A DNA stretch of 8,791 bases. It comes from Emcibacter sp. (GTDB lineage: Bacteria; Pseudomonadota; Alphaproteobacteria; Sphingomonadales; Emcibacteraceae). The translations under genes and the position numbers were made by a program. The notes beneath the pieces were generated by a model. That model saw only the letters and a program-made list of their open reading frames with translations, was not told the DNA's origin and made no database searches. The DNA lies in contig JAGLJX010000133.1 in assembly GCA_023142175.1 (NCBI GenBank), forward strand, positions 1-8,791, read 5' to 3'. This document shows, piece after piece, positions 1-5,936 of this stretch. Position 1 is the first letter of the stretch. Each line of letters opens with the position of its first letter.

Positions 1-497
1 ATGCCAAGGCACTGAATGCCTTCACCAATGCCTCCACCAACAGTTATAAGCGACTGGTGCCCGGATTTGAAGCTCCTGTGCTTCTGGCTTATTCCGCCCG
101 CAACCGCTCTGCGTCTTGTCGTATCCCTTTCAGCACCAGCCCGAAAGGCAAGCGTGTTGAAATTCGCTTCCCCGATCCAACGGCGAACCCGTATCTGGCC
201 TTCTCTGCTATGCTGATGGCGGGCCTTGACGGGATCGAGAATAAAATCCACCCCGGCGATGCTATGGATAAAGATCTATACGCCCTGCCACCGGAAGAAT
301 TAAGCGAAGTACCCACAGTTGCGGCTTCTTTTGAGGAAGCACTGGCGGCGTTGGATACGGACCGTGAATTCCTGAAAAAAGGTGATGTATTCTCTGATGA
401 CCAAATCGATGCCTATATTGTACTGAAACAAGAAGAAATCGACATTGTGAAAGTGATTCCCCATCCCGCTGAATTTAAACTTTATTACTCCGTATAA
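1..497 (+). CDS. glnA: Type I glutamine synthetase, C-terminal part (5' truncated by window edge)
   Basis: Makes glutamine from glutamate, ammonia and ATP; cytoplasmic dodecamer and main entry of ammonia into metabolism. The reading frame is open from base 3 and gives about 164 residues, roughly the last third of a GS-I subunit of about 470. Visible family signatures are [21 protein letters not shown], the substrate-binding Arg stretch SARNRSAS, and [16 protein letters not shown], whose Glu (codon 159-161) and following Arg match active-site residues of the family. The segment [11 protein letters not shown] (Tyr codon 279-281) matches the tyrosine adenylylated by GlnE in proteobacterial GS, so post-translational nitrogen control is likely. 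The C-terminus [11 protein letters not shown] is the normal family end, so the gene is intact at its 3' end. A strong terminator follows within 20 bases. Identity is very secure; upstream partners such as glnB lie outside the window. Confidence 0.97.
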   Translation, partial: AKALNAFTNASTNSYKRLVPGFEAPVLLAYSARNRSASCRIPFSTSPKGKRVEIRFPDPTANPYLAFSAMLMAGLDGIENKIHPGDAMDKDLYALPPEELSEVPTVAASFEEALAALDTDREFLKKGDVFSDDQIDAYIVLKQEEIDIVKVIPHPAEFKLYYSV

Positions 498-514
498 TAA
501 ATAAATCTAAACTT

Positions 515-554
515 CCCCAGCCTCCTTTATACAGGGCGGCTGGGGATTTTTTTT
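515..554 (+). terminator. Rho-independent terminator of glnA
   Basis: Perfect 8-bp stem CCCCAGCC (515-522) / GGCTGGGG (538-545) with a 15-base loop, followed by one A and eight T residues (547-554). It begins 17 bases after the glnA stop and separates glnA from the next + strand gene. Confidence 0.93.
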
Positions 555-639
555 GCGCGGCAATTGTATTTTCATGAACCATATGTTAGGTATTTCCATT
601 CACACTTAAGGTTGCAACACTAACAAAAGAACCGTTCCT

Positions 640-1176
640 TTGCCCCATTACAAGCGATATCAAGATGAAGTAAAAGATAAGAATATCAATTCTCTTACCT
701 TGCTTGCTACCGATTATCTGAACCATTTCAATGAGGTTCATATGCTTATAGATATGTTCCCCTCAATGCCCGATTGTATTGAGGATATTCGGGAATGGGC
801 GCCAAAAAGCTATCAGGAACATTTTGACGACAGTATCTTTAGCGCGAAGCATCTTGCCATCGAGGCATATGAACATTCGCCGGAAGAATACCGCCTGCCA
901 TTTGAGCAAGTGGTCTCCCGAATGAATAAACTGATTTTACGCACCATTGCCAAATTAGAAGAACAAATCGAGCTGGGTGATATGGATAAATTGCAAAAAA
1001 TCATAGACGACTACACCCCCAAGATGATAGCCCTGATCGAAAAATGTGGCGGCATTATAAATGGTGAAAAACATATAATCCAGCAGGACAGCATTGACCA
1101 TTATTTTGATGAAGACGAAGAAAAACTTGATGGTGAGGATCTTGATCAGAGCACCATTGATGATCTTTTCGGCTAA
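640..1176 (+). CDS. Unrecognised 178-residue helical protein with twin C-terminal QxxIDxxF motifs
   Basis: Not recognised as a named family. The start is a TTG at 640: the frame is closed by TAA at 607-609, no ATG or GTG lies between, and the next ATG (codon 35) would remove a well-formed N-terminal helix. The ribosome binding site is weak (AAAAGA about 10 bases upstream). No signal peptide or membrane segment is visible, so it is probably cytoplasmic. Residues 15-140 look almost wholly helical, with landmarks LLATDYLNHFNEVHMLIDMFPSMP written here in part as LLATDYLNHFNEV, AIEAYEH, and a charged stretch near 96-125. The tail from 145 is acidic and holds two similar motifs, QDSIDHYF (149-156) and QSTIDDLF (170-177), ending one residue later. 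The pattern resembles the CheY-binding N-terminal peptide of FliM (SQxEIDALL type); this is a resemblance only. It ends overlapping the opposing regulator gene by 4 bases. Confidence 0.8.
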   Translation: MPHYKRYQDEVKDKNINSLTLLATDYLNHFNEVHMLIDMFPSMPDCIEDIREWAPKSYQEHFDDSIFSAKHLAIEAYEHSPEEYRLPFEQVVSRMNKLILRTIAKLEEQIELGDMDKLQKIIDDYTPKMIALIEKCGGIINGEKHIIQQDSIDHYFDEDEEKLDGEDLDQSTIDDLFG

Positions 1177-1811
1177 AACCCCTCACAACAAAAATTAACC
1201 AACCGGTCGCGGGTATCTTCACTTGAACCTTTCTCACAGGCCTTGTGAGACAACAGGCTAATTCTGTGAAAATGATTGATGGTGTGATGCATGACACCCA
1301 TCATAAAATGAATCCGCCAGTAAATATCTTCCTTAGTTAATTCGGGTCTTATTTTCTGGAAATAGGGCACGAAACGATCAAATACATCCACTTCCTGCCG
1401 CAACACTTTGTCCATATCACTGGATTCTTCAAGGTAAGCCCGCGCCAAAAACCGGATATAGACTGAAAAACCCTTTTCTTCATCGCAAAGCCAGAATATA
1501 GGCGGCGTAAGCATGGCGCTGATCAGCTCACTGAGCAGAATATCCCGCCCCTCTGCCTGCGCCTTTTCATCGGCTTCATGCAACAGGTGTAATCTCTCAT
1601 GGTTCATGAGGGTCGCCCGCCTCACATATACCGCGTGGAACAGACCCTGTTTGGAGCCAAAATAATAATTCACAGCGGATAGATTAACTTCTGCCTTAGA
1701 GGTAACGGAGCGAACCGATACACTTGCAAAGCTACCATTAGCAAATAATTCTTCAGAGACATCAAGAATTCTTTCCTTGGCGTCCGGCCCCTTGGATTTT
1801 TTAGTTTTCAT
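1173..1811 (-). CDS. TetR-family transcriptional regulator, PsrA-like
   Basis: Likely a ligand-responsive repressor of 212 residues, the usual TetR length. The N-terminal DNA-binding domain spans about residues 12-60, with the helix-turn-helix in VRSVTSKAEVNLSAVNYYF (33-51) and the typical FGSKQGLF end. This recognition region is very like that remembered for Pseudomonas PsrA (SKAGVNLAAVNYHFGSK), a fatty-acid-responsive repressor. The C-terminal ligand domain also carries a PsrA-like stretch, IYWRIHFMMG (163-172). The start ATG at 1811 has no clear Shine-Dalgarno. It lies 95 bases after pssA on the same strand, with a PsrA-type palindrome at 1870-1881 in the gap, so autoregulation is likely; some read-through from pssA is possible because no terminator is seen between them. 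The ligand (acyl-CoA or fatty acid) is inferred from PsrA. No terminator follows; it converges directly on the upstream + strand gene. Confidence 0.92.
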   Translation of the reverse strand: MKTKKSKGPDAKERILDVSEELFANGSFASVSVRSVTSKAEVNLSAVNYYFGSKQGLFHAVYVRRATLMNHERLHLLHEADEKAQAEGRDILLSELISAMLTPPIFWLCDEEKGFSVYIRFLARAYLEESSDMDKVLRQEVDVFDRFVPYFQKIRPELTKEDIYWRIHFMMGVMHHTINHFHRISLLSHKACEKGSSEDTRDRLVNFCCEGF

Positions 1812-1869
1812 TACTGATCTGCTTTGTCAGAAATTTATTGTTAATGCAAATAGCTATATAACCTGTTTA

Positions 1870-1881
1870 AAACATACGTTT
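1870..1881. promoter_or_regulatory. Candidate PsrA-type operator, AAAC-N4-GTTT
   Basis: Inverted repeat AAAC-ATAC-GTTT, 59-70 bases upstream of the TetR-family gene. The published PsrA consensus is (G/C)AAAC-N2-4-GTTT(G/C); the core matches exactly, while both flanking bases are A rather than G/C. On the minus strand a possible promoter overlaps it: TTGCAC (about 1897-1892), 17-base spacer, TATGTT as -10 inside the palindrome, which would fit repression. The promoter reading is weak (4/6 match at the -10). Confidence 0.45.
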
Positions 1882-1906
1882 AGAATAGGCCAAGTGCAAG
1901 ATTAAT

Positions 1907-2701
1907 TTATTCTTTGGTTTCTTTATCCTGCTCAGGAGATATTACATTCTTAGCCTTTTTGCCGAATTTTCGCCTGTGCCGAATTACGGCCACGGGAATC
2001 GTCATAATATATAACAGCCCCACCACCGACGTAGTTGCCCATATCTGCGTAACTAAAAGAGTTGCCAAAATGGAAATTCCCAGCAGATAGAACAGCACAA
2101 ATTCTCTTTTGATACTCATTTTTTTGAATGAAAAAGTTGGGATACTGCTCACCGTCAATGCCGCAATTACCCCCAGATAAATTATACAAAAAACCGGGTT
2201 TTTCAAAAATTCAATTCCGGTCTGGAAATACAGTATCATCGGCCATAAAGCCAAAGCAGCTGAAGCCGGTGCCGGAATACCGGCAAAATAATCTCTTTTT
2301 TCCTCATTATCCACATCTTCATCTGCGCTCATGGTATTAAAGCGGGCCAGACGCAGGGCCATCGCCGTGGTGAAGATAAGGGCGATCAGCCAGCCGATCC
2401 CTTTCACATCCCGCAGCACCCAAGTATACATAATCACAGCAGGAGCCACGCCGAAACAAACGATATCAGACAGAGAATCCAGTTCCGCACCGAATTTGGA
2501 TGTGCCTTTCAACAGCCGCGCCATGCGTCCATCCAGCCCATCAAGTACGCCCGCAATAAGCACCGCGAGCACAGCCCCCTCCCAGCGACCAAGGATAGCA
2601 AACCTTAAGGCTGACATTCCCGCACATATGGCAAGCACCGTTATGGCATTTGGTATCAAACTGCGGATGGGAAAAATATGTCTATTATTGGAACTGGGCA
2701 T
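1907..2701 (-). CDS. pssA: CDP-diacylglycerol--serine O-phosphatidyltransferase
   Basis: Transfers the phosphatidyl group of CDP-diacylglycerol to L-serine, giving phosphatidylserine, the precursor of phosphatidylethanolamine; acts in the inner membrane. At 264 residues it fits the membrane-embedded (type II) PssA class. The CDP-alcohol phosphotransferase motif is complete: D54-x2-D57-G58-x2-A61-R62-x8-G71-x3-D75-x3-D79. About eight hydrophobic segments surround it (for example 18-36, 43-53, 81-96, 103-116, 145-160, 170-185, 201-220, 223-240), ending in a short basic and polar cytoplasmic tail. The ATG at 2701 is used: the frame upstream is closed by TAG 16 bases away, and a GGA element lies 9 bases before the start. 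It follows psd after only 22 bases, and the two enzymes act in sequence, so one operon is very likely. Confidence 0.96.
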   Translation of the reverse strand: MPSSNNRHIFPIRSLIPNAITVLAICAGMSALRFAILGRWEGAVLAVLIAGVLDGLDGRMARLLKGTSKFGAELDSLSDIVCFGVAPAVIMYTWVLRDVKGIGWLIALIFTTAMALRLARFNTMSADEDVDNEEKRDYFAGIPAPASAALALWPMILYFQTGIEFLKNPVFCIIYLGVIAALTVSSIPTFSFKKMSIKREFVLFYLLGISILATLLVTQIWATTSVVGLLYIMTIPVAVIRHRRKFGKKAKNVISPEQDKETKE

Positions 2702-2723
2702 AAAATGAATTCCGAACTATATC

Positions 2724-3443
2724 CTAACGAATTTCGCCTTCGCGATTACGCTCTTTGGTTTTTTCATTAGCGATGATGGTTTCTCCGGCAACCGCGCGCT
2801 GACCTACGCAGACCATGGAATGAACGCCTTTAGGCAGGTAAATATCCACCCGGCTTCCAAAACGTATCAAGCCGAACCGTTCCCCAGCACCATATTCCTT
2901 GCCATCTTCCGCCCAACATAATATGCGCCGTGTAATCAGGCCCGCAATCTGAACAAAGGCGTATTCTTTGCCCGATTTGGATTTGAGCAACAATGCGTGT
3001 CTCTCGTTATCCACACTGGCTTTTTCCAGCGAAGCATTAAGGAATTTACCCGGTGTATAAACCTGTTTCAAAATTGTGCCATTAACGGGAACACGGTTCA
3101 CATGAACGTCAAAAACATTCATGAAAATACTGACACGGGTGCGAACCTCATCGCCAAGTTCAAGCTCCTGTGGCGGGACTGCGTCACAAACAGATTGAAC
3201 AACCCCATCAGCAGGACTAACGACCAAACCGTCCTTGGTCGGCGTTACCCGTTCGGGATCACGGAAGAAATAGGCGCACCAGACGGTTAATATCAATCCG
3301 AGTACCCCGAAGATATCAAGGCCCAATAAATAAAAGAGAGTAGTGCAGGCACCAAATCCCAATATGAACTTATGGCCTTCCTTGTGAAAATAGCCTAATA
3401 TTGGTGGTAAGTTATCCATTATTTTTTCCATTATGTTTTTCAT
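2724..3443 (-). CDS. psd: Phosphatidylserine decarboxylase proenzyme, short form
   Basis: Decarboxylates phosphatidylserine to phosphatidylethanolamine using a pyruvoyl group made by self-cleavage. The 239-residue product is the short alphaproteobacterial/archaeal-type form. The cleavage site is FGS in GLIRFGSRVDIYLP: Ser197 would become the pyruvoyl residue, giving a beta chain of 196 and an alpha chain of 43 residues. Other conserved parts are SPADG (76-80, Asp79) and FDVHVNR (111-117, His114). Hydrophobic stretches at about 25-60 anchor it to the inner membrane. The start is uncertain: ATG at 3443 has no Shine-Dalgarno, whereas the third Met (codon 9, giving MDNLPPILGYF) has GGA 8 bases upstream and matches the usual family N-terminus better. 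The exporter gene ends 31 bases upstream and pssA starts 22 bases downstream, all on one strand. Confidence 0.96.
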   Translation of the reverse strand: MKNIMEKIMDNLPPILGYFHKEGHKFILGFGACTTLFYLLGLDIFGVLGLILTVWCAYFFRDPERVTPTKDGLVVSPADGVVQSVCDAVPPQELELGDEVRTRVSIFMNVFDVHVNRVPVNGTILKQVYTPGKFLNASLEKASVDNERHALLLKSKSGKEYAFVQIAGLITRRILCWAEDGKEYGAGERFGLIRFGSRVDIYLPKGVHSMVCVGQRAVAGETIIANEKTKERNREGEIR

Positions 3444-3474
3444 ATGCTATTTGTAATGCAGTCTGCTTGCTTCA

Positions 3475-5364
3475 TCAAACTTTTTTATCAAGTTCAAGGT
3501 TAAACTCTTCAAGTTCAACCAGTTTCTGCATAGCTTCCGTAGCTTCTTTTTGCTTCTGCCACATTCCAAAATAGGCCCCACGACCAGCCAGAAGTTCATC
3601 ATGGCGTCCGCGCTCAATAATCTCTCCCCCGTCTAGCACAATAATCTCATTGGCATTGACAATCGTTGAAAGCCTATGAGCAATCACGATTGTAGTCCTA
3701 TGCAGGGATATTTCCTCCAATGCCTTCTGAATACCCTGCTCCGTATGACTATCCAGAGCCGATGTTGCCTCATCCAACAATAAAATGGCCGGATTCTTCA
3801 GGATCGTCCGGGCGATAGCAACCCGTTGTTTCTCCCCCCCTGATAGCTTCAGTCCCCGTTCCCCCACTTCACTGTCATAGGTATCGGGAAGCTCACTGAC
3901 AAAGTCATGTATCTGGGCGTGTTTTGCAGCGGCTTCTACTTCTTCATCGGTAGAATCGGGGCGCCCATAACGTATATTATAACGGATACTGTCATTAAAA
4001 AGCACTGTGTCCTGCGGCACGACACCGATCTGACGACGCAGGCTTTTCTGGGTTACCTGACTGATATCCTGTCCATCGATAAGAATGCGTCCCTTGGTCA
4101 CATCATAAAAACGGAATAAAATACGGGAAATGGTCGATTTACCCGCCCCGCTTGCCCCGACGATCGCTGTTGTCGTTCCCGCGCCCACCTTGAAAGATAT
4201 ATTCTTCAGGATCGGCCTGTTTTCAGCATAATGGAAAGACACATTATCAAATTCCACTTCGCCGCCATTAATATTAAGTGCGACCGCATCGGGCGCGTCA
4301 TTTATATCTGATTCCTTACGAATCATCGTGAACATCTTTTCCATATCCACTAGTGACTGTTTGATTTCACGGTAAACAAAGCCAAGAAAATTAAGCGGCA
4401 TATAAATCTGAATCAGCAGAGAATTAACCAGAACAAATTCACCTATAGTAAACCGCCCGTCAACCACCCCCTGCCCTGCCATGATCAGAACAATCACCAG
4501 CCCCGCAGAGATAATCAGGCTTTGCCCCACATTGAGCATGGCCAAAGAGGACTGGCTGCGCACAGAGGCCGTCTCAAATTTTGCCAGCGCCACGTCATAG
4601 CGCCGGGCTTCATGCTCCTCATTAGTGAAATATTTGACTGTCTCAAAATTCAGCAGACTGTCGATGGCCTTGGTATTGGCCTCAGTATCCTGCTTGTTCA
4701 TTTCCCGGCGAAATTTCAAACGCCAGTCCGTGACCATAATGGTAAAGAAAATATAGCTCACCAGACAAGTGAAAGTGACCAGCGCATAATAGATGCCAAA
4801 TTTAGTCCAGAAAACAAATGTGATCAGTAATATTTCCAAAAGGGTCGGTAATATATTGAACAGCATAAAGCGCAACAGAAAATCTATACCTCTGGTACCG
4901 CGCTCAATCACCCGGCTAAGGCCGCCGGTTTTACGTTCCATATGAAATTTCAGTGACAGTTTATGCAGATGGCGAAATGTGCTGAGGGCAATATTTCGTA
5001 CCGCATTCTGGCCCACCTTGGCAAAAACCGCATCACGAATTTCACCAAAAAACAAACTGAGCACCCGCGCCAAACCATAACCAAGTATGATCGCCATTGG
5101 TAAAACCAGAATAACAGTGCTCACGTCCGGCTGAAACCCCGGCGTCAGAGCATCAACCGCATCCTTAAACAGGAACGGCACATAAATCCCGATTAATTTT
5201 GCCGTGACCAAAAATACCATAGCCAAAACCACCCGAACCCTTAGGTCCCAGCGCCCCTTCATCCAGACAAAGGGCAGTAACGTTTTTATGGTCTGCCAGT
5301 GGTTTTCACTGGCATTTTCCTTGTCGTCATCGGACATATGATGTGAAGATCTGCGACGGGCCAC
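3475..5364 (-). CDS. Atm1-type ABC exporter (fused permease and ATPase)
   Basis: Homodimeric inner-membrane exporter of the Atm1/ABCB7/HMT1 group; characterised members move glutathione-linked compounds and take part in heavy-metal tolerance or sulfur/iron homeostasis. The 629 residues hold a six-helix membrane domain (about 40-335) and one nucleotide-binding domain (about 370-605). ATPase motifs are complete: Walker A GASGAGKST (403-411), Q-loop Gln451, signature LSGGE (507-511), Walker B ILLLDE (527-532), D-loop SALD and H-loop His563. Group-specific marks are RKTGGLSRVIERGTRGIDFL (144-163) and LNVGQS (277-282), whose Asn and Gln match the glutathione-contacting residues of the Novosphingobium Atm1 structure. 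The GTG start at 5364 has a strong AGGGAG site 5 bases upstream; an internal ATG at codon 10 lacks one. Psd follows after 31 bases. The natural substrate here is not known. Confidence 0.93.
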   Translation of the reverse strand: MARRRSSHHMSDDDKENASENHWQTIKTLLPFVWMKGRWDLRVRVVLAMVFLVTAKLIGIYVPFLFKDAVDALTPGFQPDVSTVILVLPMAIILGYGLARVLSLFFGEIRDAVFAKVGQNAVRNIALSTFRHLHKLSLKFHMERKTGGLSRVIERGTRGIDFLLRFMLFNILPTLLEILLITFVFWTKFGIYYALVTFTCLVSYIFFTIMVTDWRLKFRREMNKQDTEANTKAIDSLLNFETVKYFTNEEHEARRYDVALAKFETASVRSQSSLAMLNVGQSLIISAGLVIVLIMAGQGVVDGRFTIGEFVLVNSLLIQIYMPLNFLGFVYREIKQSLVDMEKMFTMIRKESDINDAPDAVALNINGGEVEFDNVSFHYAENRPILKNISFKVGAGTTTAIVGASGAGKSTISRILFRFYDVTKGRILIDGQDISQVTQKSLRRQIGVVPQDTVLFNDSIRYNIRYGRPDSTDEEVEAAAKHAQIHDFVSELPDTYDSEVGERGLKLSGGEKQRVAIARTILKNPAILLLDEATSALDSHTEQGIQKALEEISLHRTTIVIAHRLSTIVNANEIIVLDGGEIIERGRHDELLAGRGAYFGMWQKQKEATEAMQKLVELEEFNLELDKKV

Positions 5365-5369
5365 TATTT

Positions 5370-5375
5370 CTCCCT
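5370..5375 (-). promoter_or_regulatory. Ribosome binding site fixing the GTG start of the exporter gene
   Basis: On the minus strand this reads AGGGAG, 5 bases before the GTG at 5364. It is the strongest Shine-Dalgarno-like element among the starts in this window and decides for GTG over the ATG nine codons further in. Confidence 0.7.
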
Positions 5376-5419
5376 ATTATAAAAGTTTTCTCTGATTAAG
5401 TTTATTGATATAGTAATTA

Positions 5420-5449
5420 TTTACAGTATTTTAAGGCTCTGAACATAAT
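5420..5449 (+). promoter_or_regulatory. Candidate sigma70-type promoter for the 149-residue protein
   Basis: TTTACA (5420-5425) and CATAAT (5444-5449), each 5 of 6 to consensus, with an 18-base spacer. Transcription would start near 5456, leaving a leader of about 30 bases. It lies in the 121-base divergent gap before the exporter gene, so the two transcription units may share this region. Confidence 0.4.
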
Positions 5450-5464
5450 ATTCCATGACAGCCC

Positions 5465-5477
5465 CCTAAATATTAGG
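5465..5477. repeat. Small inverted repeat CCTAA-N3-TTAGG
   Basis: Perfect 5-bp arms around ATA. The right arm overlaps the AGGA Shine-Dalgarno (5475-5478) of the gene starting at 5486, so pairing or protein binding here could mask it. Such a short palindrome may also be chance in AT-rich DNA. Confidence 0.3.
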
Positions 5478-5485
5478 AAATAATA

Positions 5486-5935
5486 GTGCCCGCCAGTGAA
5501 CATACAGAACCTGCGCCCAATAAGTCTCTGTCAGATATCGGACAATTACTAAATGATGTAACGTGTCAAATCACAGATAACAATATTAATTTCCCGGCTC
5601 AGTTTAAATTTATCTGGCATAATATACAATTTACCGGACGAATACTGCGTTCGGAAAATGAGGTTGACCAATATTGCTTAAATCTGGTCGCCGACCTTGG
5701 CTATATTCCCTTCAGTTCGGAAAATTTCCTGCTCAGAAAAAAACTGCTCAAACTCTTCACCCCCCTCTTTATGAAGGGTGACTATTCCCTGTCGGAAAAT
5801 AGTCATATACAGATGGTTTTGATGACCAATTTTTCCGGGCCTGCGAATGCCAGACGTCTTGTGGAAGTAATCACCTATACCCTTTTTGACCTTCATGTCG
5901 AGCTGAAGTCCATACAGTCATCAATATTGTCTTAG
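5486..5935 (+). CDS. Unrecognised 149-residue soluble protein
   Basis: Not recognised. The GTG start at 5486 is supported by AGGA at 5475-5478 with 7-base spacing and by a candidate promoter upstream; the next ATG is at codon 96. There is no signal peptide, membrane helix or metal-binding motif. The first 35 residues are polar and probably flexible. A compact domain of about 38-148 follows, with two hydrophobic stretches near FKFIWHNIQFTGRI (40-53) and LNLVADLGYIPF (66-77), a basic helix LLRKKLLKLF (82-91), and a C-terminal amphipathic helix RRLVEVITYTLFDLHVEL (123-140). Only two cysteines are present (27 and 64). It is divergent from the exporter gene and ends one base before the stop of the opposing LysM gene, so it is a single-gene unit. 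That a frame of this length has its own ribosome site and promoter argues it is real; function unknown. Confidence 0.75.
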   Translation: MPASEHTEPAPNKSLSDIGQLLNDVTCQITDNNINFPAQFKFIWHNIQFTGRILRSENEVDQYCLNLVADLGYIPFSSENFLLRKKLLKLFTPLFMKGDYSLSENSHIQMVLMTNFSGPANARRLVEVITYTLFDLHVELKSIQSSILS

Positions 5936-5936
5936 G

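Noticed and set aside
2331..2708. Open frame of 125 codons on the + strand opposite pssA
   Set aside because: Low-complexity Ser/Arg/Pro-rich translation opposite a conserved CDP-alcohol phosphotransferase motif; a shadow.
5376..5381. Perfect TATAAT on the minus strand upstream of the exporter gene
   Set aside because: It abuts the AGGGAG ribosome site; transcription would begin about 5 bases before the GTG and lose that site. No -35 at proper spacing was found.
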